Notes: generated from the letters alone by a model not told the origin. Positions 48,977 through 60,815 are shown, numbered from the stretch's first letter. The stretch is 64,000 bases of DNA from Marisa cornuarietis (GCA_004794655.1 SMMW01000056.1:1954001-2018000); one strand, 5' to 3'. A program made the numbers and translations.

Positions 48977-49461
48977 TAACCTAGCGCCTATGACTCGCGG
49001 AGCAGGCCAGGTTGTCTCTGGAGACTTCCATTCTTGCTACCATAACATCCAGCCCATCAATATTTCCTCCAGTAAGAGGTCTGTTATCAGAACCCAGTCA
49101 TGCGTGTAGCTTGTAATGGATAGCTTAGGCGTTAGAGCAAATAACCAGTTGCAAATGACAAAGCAAACCCCGAAACGACAGCAACAGAGTGCACGCTGCT
49201 TGCGGTAGAAATGTGCAGTGGGGGGGACGGTGGAAGGGGAGGGGCTTATCATACCAAGCTCCACGCACCTGCGTTTAAATGAATGTCGTAAGACTTTGTG
49301 TTTATGTGGGCTACTCGACTAGTCCTGCCAGGTAAATTGGAATGATTTCCAGTCTGCAGCTAGCTCCATCCGGTTATCGAATCGGCTGTCACAGGTCGCT
49401 GTGTGAAATGCATCATTCGCATCCTCTTGAAGACCGGAAGATAGTTATTATTAACCGGATG

Positions 49462-49469
49462 TGACGTCA
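49462..49469. promoter_or_regulatory. CRE-like palindrome TGACGTCA upstream of gene C
   Basis: Full consensus cAMP response element, about 600 bp before the gene C start codon. Such sites bind CREB/ATF in animals generally; occupancy here is unknown. Confidence 0.3.
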
Positions 49470-49843
49470 TTTGGACCCAAATGAAGCAGAATGTTAAACG
49501 TCTTACTGCGGTTTGCAGAGAGTGGAGTGCAGCAGGAAGTCATGGAGATGAGAAACTCGGTGTTTCCTCGCTCAGTGTGAGGCCACGTCCCTGGTGACGC
49601 CATTGAACAGTTTAGCAGCGCTTTGTCTCGCGTGAACCACTCACGACTTCGCACGCCACGGGCTTAACTAATTGCTTCCTCTTGCTTCTCGTCATCTTGC
49701 TCTTTGGACTGGACGGTCGTGTGTGCAAGTCACAACTATTCCCACAATCTGCGCAGTCATGAGTTTGTCAAACGGACAAATTGTCCCAGTCACTTTGGAA
49801 TTAATTATGCAGATTCAAGTCAAAAATTAAGATAGCGGGATAT

Positions 49844-49850
49844 TATAAAA
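49844..49850 (+). promoter_or_regulatory. TATA-like box upstream of gene C
   Basis: TATAAAA about 210 bp before the gene C ATG, with a TGACGTCA cAMP-response-like palindrome 380 bp further upstream (49462). The spacing would suit a promoter with a roughly 190 nt 5' UTR. Inference only. Confidence 0.3.
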
Positions 49851-50061
49851 CAAGGAGAGAAAAGAAGATAAGAATAGAGAAATTTTTATATTAACATTTT
49901 TAAAAGTAGAAAGTCTGGAAATATTGACGTATGGATACGAATCGGTTTTTCAATGGGTAGTCAACAACTGAAAATCTGAACGAGTAGGCTTTTTGCTACA
50001 CTTTCGTCTGTGATATCGCTCATCAAAGGCAACTTTTAGCAGAACCAAGGACAGTCTAGAG

Positions 50062-50146
50062 ATGTGTGCTCTACGAAATGTTCTTCGGACCGTCTTCATC
50101 TTCATCTGTGTCGAGACCTTCCACACAGTCTTCGGAGGACAAATAG
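50062..50146 (+). CDS. Gene C exon 1, signal peptide
   Basis: Encodes MCALRNVLRTVFIFICVETF and then GGQI, ending in phase 1 before a GTCTGT donor; it joins 50940 to give QIVLAVDYN, an ATD first strand like those of genes A and B. A T-rich tract follows the donor. A TATAAAA lies about 210 bp upstream of the ATG. Confidence 0.75.
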
Positions 50147-53100
50147 GTCTGTTTTTTTTTTTTTTTTCATTTCTTCTGGTTATATATATATATATATTGT
50201 TTTGATTGGCTGGCTGATTATTTGCTGTATTTCTTCTCCACATGACAAACAAAAGTTAGCATTTCCTACGTATTTGCTTGAGGCCACTTGTGTGGACACT
50301 TAGTCTGCCCACGAAAGTGTACACGAGACTAGTCCGTGTTATTAACATTATTTACCGACAAACGGTCACAAAGAACCGGAGGCGGTTATTAGGATTTCTG
50401 AGGTCGAACGATCTGTTTGCGGGTAGACTGGCACAGACTACTTTACCCGTGCCCGAACTAACAAGCCCTTGTTGGCGCGGATCTGACGGGGGAAAAAAAC
50501 TGGGTAAATGGCCTTAAAGGTAGAAGAGTTTGTATGAAAGGTGCGATTGCAGTTTTCTTCACGGTCGATAAATAAGAATTTTTTTGTCAACAAAATAATC
50601 AGGATGAAAAAAACAGCAGTACCGTGCTAATGGTCTTATCCACGATAATGCATGTACACCCACCCAGCCACCCTACCAAACACAAATATTCATTCAAAGT
50701 ACGCGCATGCACCAATCCACCCCAAACACACAAGCGCACATGCACACACTAGCAAGCGCGTGCACCCACATTAAACACACATACACACACGTATACATAC
50801 ATAAGAACGCGCGCGCGCTCACGCACGCACGTAACAAGCACTTGCATGTAGAGATGGAGCGATCTTTTACAAATGATTGGGTACTTGATAAGTTTGAACT
50901 GAATTAATAAATTGAACATTTTCGTGATTTTTTCTTTAGTTCTAGCTGTAGACTACAATTCAAGCATTAAGAATGACATTCTTCGTAAACTTTCCTTCGA
51001 AGAACCTAACTTCAAGTACCTTCTGTATAAAACCGGTCATAATATGACCGCAATGGATCTTCTCTCAACAGGTAAGTTGTAACAGATATTTCTTTTTCTC
51101 ATTATATTTTATAGACATGTATATATAATTGATGTGTTATTTTGCTTTATTTTGAGCACGACAGCTTGAAAACACGATTTGACTATCCTTTGCACTAGAA
51201 AATCAGCAGATAATGTGCTTGTTTGTTTGTTTGTTTGTTTGTTTTTTGTTTTTTTGCTTATGAAACATTTTTGTCTTCACGACTTAAAAAAATTATTTGT
51301 TTAAAATCTATTTAAGTATTGAGGAATTATTATAATACACAAACACGTGGGATAACGTGTAATATTTTACATATGCAATTTATTAATTGTGTACAACTGA
51401 TACCAGCAGAATATAATTAAATGTTTTTATTAAATCTTAATATTGTTTATGAATGGTAAAAATTCAGTTTTCAGCCCAGAGAAGTAAGTAGGTCAGCTCC
51501 GCACAGATTTGAAAACAAATGAAAATAGTTTTGTCATGTCTCCTGACTTGCGTGTCTGTTTTAAAAGCTCAGAAGTGGCTGGCAGACGACAACCGAACAG
51601 CAGTTGTTGACATGACGAACGACTGCCGCCTGTCGGCCCTGGCTGCCGTGACGCAATTTCCGCTTGTGCGCGCGTCCGTCGTGAGCTGCGACCACGTGTA
51701 CAGCCGCATCCTCAGCGCACGCGCCACGCTGGAGACCTACGTCTCGGCCATCTTCACGTGCACGCCGCAAGGCTTTGGCAACTGCCTGGCGCGAGTTGTC
51801 CTTGTGACGGAATACCCAACAGGTAAGGAAGCCCCTGAAGAGTCCATAGTAGCCGTAAGGTCAGTTATCGTAAGGGGTTCACCGTGTCAAAAGTTTTTGA
51901 AGACGAAATCAACTTTCCCCAACTCTGGCAAATATTTATCAATAATATTTCATTAATATTAATCACACGCTAGGAGAGGGATGAGCTCCACCTAGCTATG
52001 CCCTTGCTCATTAAAGGCGGGGCACAGGTGGCGTCAGTCGCCTGTGCAGTAGAGGTAGCATTTCCTGCGGACTAGTCCCTGTTTCCTCCCCCCGTCCCCC
52101 AACGAGGAGGTTTCCTCTTCACGGTGCGGTCTGTTGATGGTGTTATGTTTTTGCATCCAGATGTCACCAACTTTCCAAGATGCTCCTCGTCTGCAGCAAT
52201 TCCTCTCTTGATGCGGGTGCTCGGAGAGTGGCCAGTCTCTGGTGGACAGATTGCAGAGACCACCCAGTGGCTGTCACGATTGGCCACTCTATCTACCTTT
52301 CATTATGTCATTGTCATCGGCAGAGCGGCATTTCTCAAACAAATTATTGAAGAAGTAAGTACTTTTCGTCCTCTCTTATCGTCTGTAGGTTTGTCTGGTG
52401 TCAGTTCTTGTAAACTAATGACAGTTCACAAAGCCCCTCGTAAATAGAAAACTTGAGAACACTTAAGTCTATAAGTACAGACTAGAAATAAACTTTATAA
52501 ACTAGGCTGTTTTTCAAATTTTACAGATGACCCCAAAGTTTAGAATGCATCCAGAGTCTCAATTCTCGAAGTTCTTTTCTTACAACAGTTAAACGCCTTT
52601 TATGCCCGACATTGGCGTATCTTCCATTTGCAAAACATCTGTTTATGAACTAAAACATTCTTAATAAGAAAAATGCTGGATAGGACCGGCATTTTGCTTT
52701 TAAAATATTATGGATCTTTCGGCTGACATTTAATTTACGGTTGGCGTTAAGGGTTGGGGTAGGTTCTGGAATTTTAAGAAGTGTTTATGTTTTAACAAAT
52801 GTCCAAGGTAAAATACAGTAAAATCTGTAACATTAGGGCAAAGTATACAGCACACAGATACGCAGCAAGCGCAAACAAAGATACGTGACATGACGTAACC
52901 GACTCACGTGGTGAATGTCAACAAGAACACAATAAAAAGTTTTCCGCAACCTGCACTAACCGCTTCAGACCGTCACGAGACGATTGTGGGGGTAACAGAA
53001 TTAACACATGGCGCCACATAAAGATAAACTGAGTTGATGCTCTGTTTTCCTGTGAGAAATCAAGTATTCTGAAACTTCCCGGTGGCCCACGTGCTGCCGG

Positions 53101-56100
53101 CGTGTCGCAGATGCCACCTGACCACCTGCCGCAGAATTTGCGCTGGATATTCCTGACCACTGATGCCACGATCTTTGACTGCACGAGTTGTCCCAATTCA
53201 GCGACGGTCATCGCGCACTCGGAACAGTACGTGCAGGACCTTCCTGTGATGTGGAAGAATATTTCAGGGCTCACTGAGGTACATTAGTTTTCTTTACTTT
53301 AACAATAAATAAGATACTAAAGACAACAATAGTAAAACAAATTAAGAAGGTGCGTGTGGCGAAGGTAAGAGAACTAAAAAGCCTACTTACTGTGCGTTTT
53401 CGGATTGACGATAGAAGTCCCTTGTGTTTTTAACATACAAACAGTATTTATTTTACTGTCATTATACTGTTTTTATGACAATGCCTGTTCTTTTCATTTG
53501 TTTTTTTTTCAGGTTGAAAGTGTGATTCTTCTTAAAGCCACGGCATTAGCAAAAGAGATCCAGAAGTCTGATGCGATTGTAAGCATTACATCCAGAGGTC
53601 TCTTGCGATCTAATAGTAGCATTGAAACATCTTACTGACACTTAATAGTAGCATAGAAACATCTTACTGACACTTAATAGTATCATAGAAACATCTTACT
53701 GACACTTAATAGTAGCATGGAAACATCTTACTGACACTTAAAGGCAGATGTATTTCTCTAGCCATTTCTTGAGCACAAAAGGCTATTTTAAACAAATATT
53801 AACATCTATTAATGTATATTCTGTCTGCATTTACTGAACATTTTATTAAATATATTCGTTTATTTTTCCGACGTAAGCAATATGGTTTACTAGAATCTTT
53901 AGTCTTCATGTTCGAAGAGGTTAACATATAAAATACTTTGTTTAGGAAATAGTATATCTTTAACTTGTGGTGCATAAGTTATTTTAGTATTGATATGAAA
54001 CAGTCTGAGGATGAGAAATCTTTTTTTCAGGATCAAACGCAGACTGCACCAAATGTGAACGTCTCTTTGGATTTTTATTCAATCAATGATACAAAGGCAC
54101 TTAATAAAGTGAGATCAGTTAAAGTGTTAATCAACTACTAAAAGCGCGTGAGAGCAGTGGCGTAGGAAGATGCTCGGCTTTGGGGGGGGGGGCAAGCTCC
54201 ATACTGACAATGAACGACGTTCACAATTCTTGCCTTCCCAGCATCTTTTTTTTTGGGGGGGCGGCTGCCCCCCTCGCCCCCCCCAGTTCCTACGCCACTG
54301 CGTGAGAGACAGAGACATTGTGCGTGCGTGCGTGCGTGCGTGCGTGTGTGTGTGTGTGTGTGGCAGTTTTTGTTTCATTGTTGTTAACTTCATTTATCTA
54401 AGTTTCATGCTCTGAAAAATTTGCTTCAATTGATTAATTGACTGATTTTATCTGTAACTTGATGTTTTGTTCAAGCTTGGAGTGTGGACACCTTCAACAG
54501 GTCTAGTTTTTGAGAATCCTGAACTTCAAACCAGCAACAATTCCTCTGTTCTTGTGGTGGCAACCTTGCATGTAAACAAACATGTCTCATATATTTCAGT
54601 CAACTAAATGTAATGAATATATAATGCCATTTGCTGATAGATCTCTTCAAAAAAAAGCTAAAATGATAACGGAAGAAATAAAGAAAAGGAGTTACTAAAG
54701 GAGATGAGGTGACATCCATAACATAGGACAGCTTCCAGAACAACTTCTTTAATTAAGGCATTAAAACCTGAAAACAAAACTTAAAGGCAAAGAAAGTCAA
54801 TGAAAGCAAGTTTGATGTTTTAATACATCTGAAACTTAAATAAGCCGCTTATTTTTTTTATACGAATAGAGACGCTTATAATGCCTTCAGGATAAATAGA
54901 TGACGAAGTTGAAGCTTAAAGTTGAAACTACATGGAGATAATAGCGTCGATAGAAAAGTTGGAAATTAAAATTGCTTCCTTTTATGGTTTCTTCATTCTT
55001 GTTTCATTTACTTGAGTTATGCACTCTATGGATTCTTCGTTTTTGTTTGGTTTGTTTGAATTATGTACTGTCGTTGAATAAACTTTTTTTTTACACCACA
55101 TAGAACAGATTCGATGTTACCTCTCTACTTTATTAATTGTTAATCGGATCTGTTACCCCAGTTGTCTCTGTGTACCTGTAGCACTAAGTGTATCTGTGTA
55201 TGTGTACCAACAGCTATATCCGTGTATCTGTAGACAGATATGTGTGTGCTGCCTGTTCCCTTGTCTGTAGAAATAGCTTTCTGTTGCAGGCGCCACCTTT
55301 TATCTTTCGAACGACGGGTGAAGACGGAACAGCGCAGTACTCCGGGTACGCGGTGGACGTGTGGAACGTCATTGCCTCAACACTTAATCTCACTTACTAT
55401 TTTGCCGAACCACTTGACATGCAGTTTGGGGTGCGACTCGAAAACGGAATCTGGACCGGAGTAGTTGGAATGGTCGTGTCAGGGGTAATTCGGCTTGTTT
55501 CTACTGGGTTTTTTTCTACCTTTCTGCTTGTTTGACTTTTTAACTCACAAATCATTATATTGTAGAAAGGTTTACATTTGAAACGATTCTGAAAAAAAGA
55601 GGAAAGAATCCACTAAATAAATCAACAACAGTAGCAACAAAAAGAAAGATTAAAGAAGAATAGAACAAATATTATTAACACAAACAAGACAACATGGAGA
55701 ATAAAATGATCAACAACCGCGAAACAACAAACAACATGAATAACAAGAACATAAATTAAACAACAAATAATACAAAACAACAAACAACATGAATAACAAG
55801 AACATAAATTGAACAACAAATAATAAAAAGAAGAAAAACAAAACCAATAATAAAAATAATAACAACAAAAAACAGCACAGAACAAGAAAAGAAAAAAAAA
55901 ACATCAATTAAAAAGAACAACAAAACAACAAGAACAACATCAATAACAAGAAAAAAAGAACTTGCCACAAAGAAGTCCCCCGGTCTTGCATACTTTCGTC
56001 CAAGTAGTCATCAATCGGAATGAATAATTTCGGAAAAGACTGAAGACTCATTTGTTTACTTAAGACAGACTTAAACAACCTAGCACCATTTTCTGTTTTT

Positions 56101-56191
56101 ATTATTTTTACTTTCATTTGTTTTATTGTTTCTTTCTCTTCTGTTTTTGCTGCGCAATGAGCATTCTTTTGAATGGATACCTGCGCAATAT

Positions 56192-56251
<60 letters not shown>

Positions 56252-59200
56252 ATCAGCAAGGGCTGACCCTCTGTTGATGTCGTGCCTGTCTCAGACGGCG
56301 GACCTGGCGGTAGCGCCGCTGACGGTGAGCGCGGAGCGCGAGGCTGTGGTGGACTTCACCACACCCTTCTACGAGTTCGCAGGGATCGAGATCCTAATGC
56401 AACAAGTGAAGACGCAGCAGAACCTCCTCTTTTTCGTCACCGTCTTCTCCAATGCCATGTGGGCCGCCTGGCTCGGCGTACTGCTCTTCACCGGGCTTCT
56501 GCTGGCCGTCTTCGACTACTTCAGCCCCTTCAACGCCAGGCACTCCGGGAGAGAGACCAGCTGCCTGGACAAGTTTGATATCAAGGAGGGCTTGTGGCTG
56601 GTCACCGCATCCTTCACCCTGTCAGGTGAATCCATTCCCTTGTGTGATTTTGATGCATAAAATCCTATGTACAGATCAAGATGTCTCCTGTGCTACTTTA
56701 ACCACTCTTCCCCATCGTTTAATTCCTTCCCCAGCCGTTCGTTTGTAAGTTTGTTTGTTCGTCCTCCCTTACTTTAAAGTTAGTTCACTCCCTGGGTAGC
56801 ACAAACTAATATTAGCTTAGTGATTACTGAGTCGCTCTTATCTTCTGAGATCTTCCATGGTGTTTGGCAGGTCCAGAACGCACCCCCCGCGCATTGTCTA
56901 GTCGCATTCTGGTCGCCGGCTTCTGGTTTTTCTGCAGCACAACCATGGCAAACTACACCGCCAACCTCGCCGCCTTCCTCACTACATCTCGTCTAACGAC
57001 CTCCATAAATTCATTGTCAGTAAGTCCTCATTACCTTGTCAGTCCTCATTATCCTGTCAGTAAGTTCTTATTACCTTGTCAGTACTTTCTTGTGAACTTC
57101 ACAGTAAGTTCTCCTTGAAGAACCGGAATCTGTAAAGAGCCCCATGTCCTCGAGTGCGTAAAAAGCAGTCTGAAGGATGAAAAAACAAGGTCTTGATGCT
57201 TGTGGTCTAATGAAGGATGAAGAAACAAGCTCTTGATGCTTGTGATCTAATTCCACCAAAGAAATATTAGTCATGTATTTTTATATCTTATACTCTCTGC
57301 AGTTTTGTACCTGGAAAAAATCATAGTAGATTGCAATGCCAGTTTTGGGATATGACACATGAATGCCATCATTTTCTATCGGGGTATTCGACGGCGAACT
57401 TGCCGGTAGGTGTCTTTGTTGCCCCTCGTCATCCATCCATTCATATTTGGCCAGTAAATGTACATTTTTCGATAAGTAATTTTTTGTCAACGTATTTATT
57501 TCATGTCCGCACTCTTTTCTAATTTGTTCGTGAGAAACTTTTCTTGTCCAATATTTGCTACCTGAAACAAACAAAAACAATATTTAGTTATATTCTTTTG
57601 TGGGTCTTCTTTTGAAAAGAACATGACAAGGACACAGTGTTGAATGTCTACTTTAGGACCTGACCAGACAGTCGGCGGTACAATACTCTGTGGTGGGCGG
57701 CACCTCGGTGCAGACGTACTTTGAGCGGATGGCGATGATTGAAGCCAACTTCTACGAGTTTTGGAAGAACATCAGCAGCAACGCTTTTGAGTCCGGTGAC
57801 CTGCAGAGGTCAGATCTGGCGGTGTGGGACTATCCCCTGGGGGAAACATACGTCAAGGTATTCATGATGGTTATTTCTTTTGTTCTTTATGTCTTTCTTT
57901 TATTTATAGTTTGTCGTTTATCTTTAAATTTTCCCTTCCATGTATTCCTTTATTTTATTTTCTTTTACCGTTCTTTTATTTGTTTTCTTTACTTTTTTGT
58001 ATGTTATCCTTTCTTTATTTATAATCTACAAAAATAAAAAAATACAAGAACAAGACAGGAAATTGAATAACATGTCTTAACATGAATTTGTAATACTGAA
58101 TCTTATTTTTGTTAGATATTTAGATATACGCAAAGAATTAATAATAGCTAAGCTACTGTGTAGGTTCTGACCCAGAAGAAGATAAATCCAAAATCGCTGC
58201 TAAAAAAATTATTTGGATGATGTTGTCGAGAGGGAAAAAGACTCCATCCATTGCTGCTTTCTGTGGCTAGGCGTGGAGTGACATCCAGCGGTACGGCTTA
58301 CTGAAGAACAGCAAGGAAGGCCTGGAGCGTGTCATGGCAGGTGGCTTTGCTCTCATCGATGACGCCCCCTACCTGGAGTACCAGAAGGCCCAGCGCTGCG
58401 GCCTCACCACCATCGGAAAACAGTTCAGCATCAAGTCGTACGCGCTGGCTCTGCCCCAGGGCTCCCCCCTCACTGAACGCATTTCCAACGTGTTAGTATT
58501 CGTTCTCGAACACCCGTTAGGGTCAGATAATGGTTTTGTAATCAACTGCATTGAGCATGCTTCCCATGAATTTGTCTCTTTTTGTCTCCTCTGGTTATCA
58601 CCACCTCTCAAAAATGTTAATATTCATCTTTATTTATGTAGACTAAAATCTAAAGAAAATGCATTTATGAGAAGCAAGGAAAACATTCCAGACACGCTAG
58701 AAGGCAGACAGATTGTTAGGCAGGAAAGAGTAATGCTGAATGTCACTAGCTAAAAAAGAAGGAGAATACAATCACATGTTATTATTCAGATAGGGTGAAG
58801 AATTATGGAATAAGAGTATATAGTAACTCATTGTTACTTAGATATGTGTAAGGGGTAATGTTTAGAAATAATTTAATCCCAAAGAGAGTAAAGGATATAC
58901 ACAGAGCAAAAAGCTTATGAGCACAGAGAACAAAGTTGTTCATGCACTTCATTGTCCTACCATACGTTTCCCACTTCACTGCTACAGCATACTTGAAATG
59001 CAGTCGAAGACAACGCTGGAGGAGTTGAAGCACAAATGGTGGCAGAAGGGTTCGCAGGACTGCAGCGATGCGAATGACGGCGATGGACTGTCGCTGCACA
59101 CCCTCGGTGGAGTCTTCCTGCTGGCGGCAGTCGGGGTACTCTCAGGCCTCCTTCTGTGCCTTCTGGAGCTGTGCTGGAAGTGGGTGGCTGACTGTCGGGC

Positions 59201-59865
59201 TAAGGTTAGTACAGCATCCTTGTGATTGTCTTTCACACGCTTCTCCTCCTCATCATAATCAACAACAGTAATAAACATAAAGAAAACAAACTATAATTAT
59301 TTTAAATCAAAACAGTAAATCAAATGTGCTTTTACACATTTTATAAAATGAAAATTACATTTAAATATAAAATTTGAATATCAAAACAACTTATTTACAA
59401 GCTTTGTTGGCTGAGAAATCACATCAAGAAGAAAATATTACTGCACAGGACGGACTATAAAGAGGATGAGAAGGAAAATGTTTAGAAGTAAAACATTGGA
59501 TTGATGGGATTGGTGAGACTTCTTGGACTGATGGGACATGTGTCTTGATTAGGACTGGTTTAAATTTTGAGGAGCAGAAGAATGGCTGTTTTTTTAATCT
59601 CTGTGTTTTTACATTCCAGGTTGACATACGCCATATATAAAACAGTTAATTTCTCGCTGACAAAGCGTCTCCATTTCATTGTTGTGAAGCTGATTTCACC
59701 ACAAAACAGAACTCATTTATATTTATTTTCCAGAAAGCCAGAAGCTCACCCTCGGACAGCACTCAGACAGACGCAACACAGGAGCAAGAGCTTTCACACA
59801 GTTTTGACTACGTCGCCACCTTATGCCGAGAGGATAGTAATGACGTCATCGTTTCTTATTTGTGA
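50062..59865 (+). CDS. Gene C: IR25-like ionotropic glutamate receptor, complete, 15 exons, 839 aa
   Basis: Predicted membrane channel subunit, best matched in this window by gene A. Exons: 50062-50146, 50940-51071, 51568-51822, 52161-52354, 53111-53278, 53513-53578, 54031-54108, 54476-54571, 55290-55484, 56295-56625, 56871-57019, 57657-57857, 58271-58491, 58988-59204, 59734-59865; total 2520 nt in frame. Order: signal peptide (about 1-25), ATD (27-358), S1 (359-475), M1 (477-496), pore loop (515-537), M3 (546-572, NYTANLAAF), S2 (575-762), M4 (764-786), and a 50-residue tail. R438 in S1 and D681 in S2 match glutamate contacts; the S2 threonine is V601. S2 has DLAVWDYPLGE and the pre-M4 KHKWW shared with gene A and IR25a. 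The pore reads FTLSGPERTPR: the Q/R Gln is Leu/Ser and the two glycines after the loop are gone. The C-terminus SYL fits a class I PDZ ligand. An hAT MITE and LINE tails sit in its introns without breaking the frame. Confidence 0.9.
53611..53738 (+). repeat. 32-bp minisatellite, four near-perfect units, gene C intron 6
   Basis: Unit TAATAGTAGCATAGAAACAT plus CTTACTGACACT repeats four times (starts 53611, 53643, 53675, 53707) with one or two substitutions each. It begins 32 bp after the exon 6 donor. Confidence 0.95.
54155..54300. mobile_element. hAT-type MITE, 146 bp, with 8-bp target duplication
   Basis: Perfect 14-bp terminal inverted repeats: CAGTGGCGTAGGAA at 54155-54168 and TTCCTACGCCACTG at 54287-54300. 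The element is flanked by an exact 8-bp direct repeat CGTGAGAG (54147-54154 and 54301-54308). CAGTGGCGTA-type termini with 8-bp duplications are the hallmark of hAT transposons. The interior has G and C homopolymer runs and no ORF, so it is non-autonomous. It sits in gene C intron 7, 46 bp after the donor. Confidence 0.92.
54322..54361. repeat. (TGCG)n(TG)n tract
   Basis: Short alternating purine-pyrimidine run immediately after the MITE. Confidence 0.9.
56149..56250 (+). mobile_element. LINE/SINE 3' tail with (CAT)n, gene C intron 9
   Basis: TGCGCAATGAGCATTC...CTGCGCAATATAAAT then about 18 CAT units. Same tail architecture as 17752 and 27815. The gene C exon 10 acceptor follows 45 bp later. 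Confidence 0.6.
56295..56625 (+). CDS. Gene C exon 10: end of S1, M1, first half of pore
   Basis: Encodes residues 424-534: TADLAVAPLTVSAEREAVVD with R438, then FAGIEIL, M1 (about 477-496), and KEGLWLVTASFTLSG of the pore loop. It ends in phase 1 within the same glycine codon as genes A and B. Its acceptor is about 45 bp downstream of a (CAT)n tail ending a LINE/SINE-like remnant. Confidence 0.92.
56871..57019 (+). CDS. Gene C exon 11: selectivity loop and M3
   Basis: Continues as GPERTPRALSSR, then M3 (ILVAGFWFFCSTTMA) and [15 protein letters not shown]. Compared with gene A (GGGEPPRS) two glycines are replaced and an Arg is placed next to the loop. It ends in phase 0 after INSLS, a different intron position from gene A. 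Confidence 0.92.
59734..59865 (+). CDS. Gene C exon 15: C-terminal tail with PDZ-type end
   Basis: Phase 0 joining from 59204 (CRAK) to KARSSPSDSTQTD, 43 polar residues ending NDVIVSYL, then TGA 59863-59865. The last three residues, Ser-Tyr-Leu, satisfy the class I PDZ-ligand pattern S/T-x-hydrophobic. A TGACGTCA palindrome overlaps the coding sequence at 59841. An AATAAA at 60247 is a candidate poly(A) signal. Confidence 0.75.
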   Translation, partial: KARSSPSDSTQTDATQEQELSHSFDYVATLCREDSNDVIVSYL

Positions 59866-60246
59866 CTTCCTGTCATGCTAAGCCTTGGATGCTTGTTGCC
59901 CTGATAGCTTCGCCCCTCCCCCAAGACATGTCTACCACAGAGCAGCCAACGTGACCTCACAATTATGTCCACTAAAATCCTTACATGATTATCATTAACC
60001 AGCAAGTCTGACTACTACAGCTTAACTACCAGTGCGACTGCCACTACCAAGTGATGTGAATGCCCCTGCACATCGACACTGCACTGAAGTTGCTGCAGCT
60101 AAAAGATACTGCCATTAAACTGTAATAGTACCACTCTAACTTCTGCCGGTACTGCCAATAGCTTTTGTGACTTGTAATGAATATGTAACGAGACAGAAGA
60201 AGAAGCTGTAGCAAGGATAGGCGGGGTTGTGTGACAAGCTGGATAA

Positions 60247-60252
60247 AATAAA
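60247..60252 (+). other. Poly(A) signal AATAAA for gene C
   Basis: AATAAA about 380 nt after the gene C stop, followed by T-rich sequence; gives a plausible 3' UTR. Confidence 0.4.
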
Positions 60253-60747
60253 TTTGGTTAGGTTTGACTTCACCAAAGTCAGCATTTTATCCATAAAACT
60301 TTATTTAATTATTGAATTAAGTTACTGAAGTAGATCTGAAGGAGATAAAGCATTGACATAAGTATTGAGTAAGTACATATTATGTTGCTAGCTGTTGCTG
60401 TATACCCACGTACTTCTCTCTGTTAGACTGAAATAATCATGTCCAGAGAAGTCCAGCTGGCTTAGTCTATTGTATTGTTCTCGTATTGTTTTAGGAATAA
60501 GGCGTGATAGTATTCGAAATAAGCTTCTTTTGTTGCAGAATTGAAAACTAAATGCCCTTTTCCCTCTAGCCATACATGTTTGAAGCATTTCCCCAAAGTT
60601 ATAAAATTGACAGACAACTGACGATTCTCTAACTGTGGTCATCCTCGCTCGTATTCCGTATGAACATATGTATGGACAAATCTAATAAAAATAAAAACTA
60701 CTACTATTATTGCTCGATTGATGTATTCAGTATTGTAAAGTCAATGC

Positions 60748-60749
<2 letters not shown>

Positions 60750-60795
<46 letters not shown>

Positions 60796-60815
60796 CAAGA
60801 GAGAGAGAGAGAGAA
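60750..60815. repeat. (CA)n(GA)n microsatellite
   Basis: About 22 CA units then a short GA run. Confidence 0.97.

Larger units (their letters stand above)
43463..50061. other. Intergenic region between genes B and C
   Basis: 6.6 kb: gene B poly(A) signals, the minus-strand RTE-like remnant (43680-44640), simple repeats at 45174, 46146, 46210, 47423 and 48930, a LINE tail at 47030, and the presumed gene C promoter (CRE 49462, TATA 49844). 44640-45170 and 47570-48900 show no coding or repeat family I recognise. Confidence 0.6.

Noticed and set aside
55622..55968. Minus-strand hydrophobic open frames (Phe/Leu/Val-rich)
   Set aside because: Translation of an A-rich AACAA low-complexity stretch within gene C intron 9, with duplicated CAACAACATGAATAACAAG segments; not a membrane protein.
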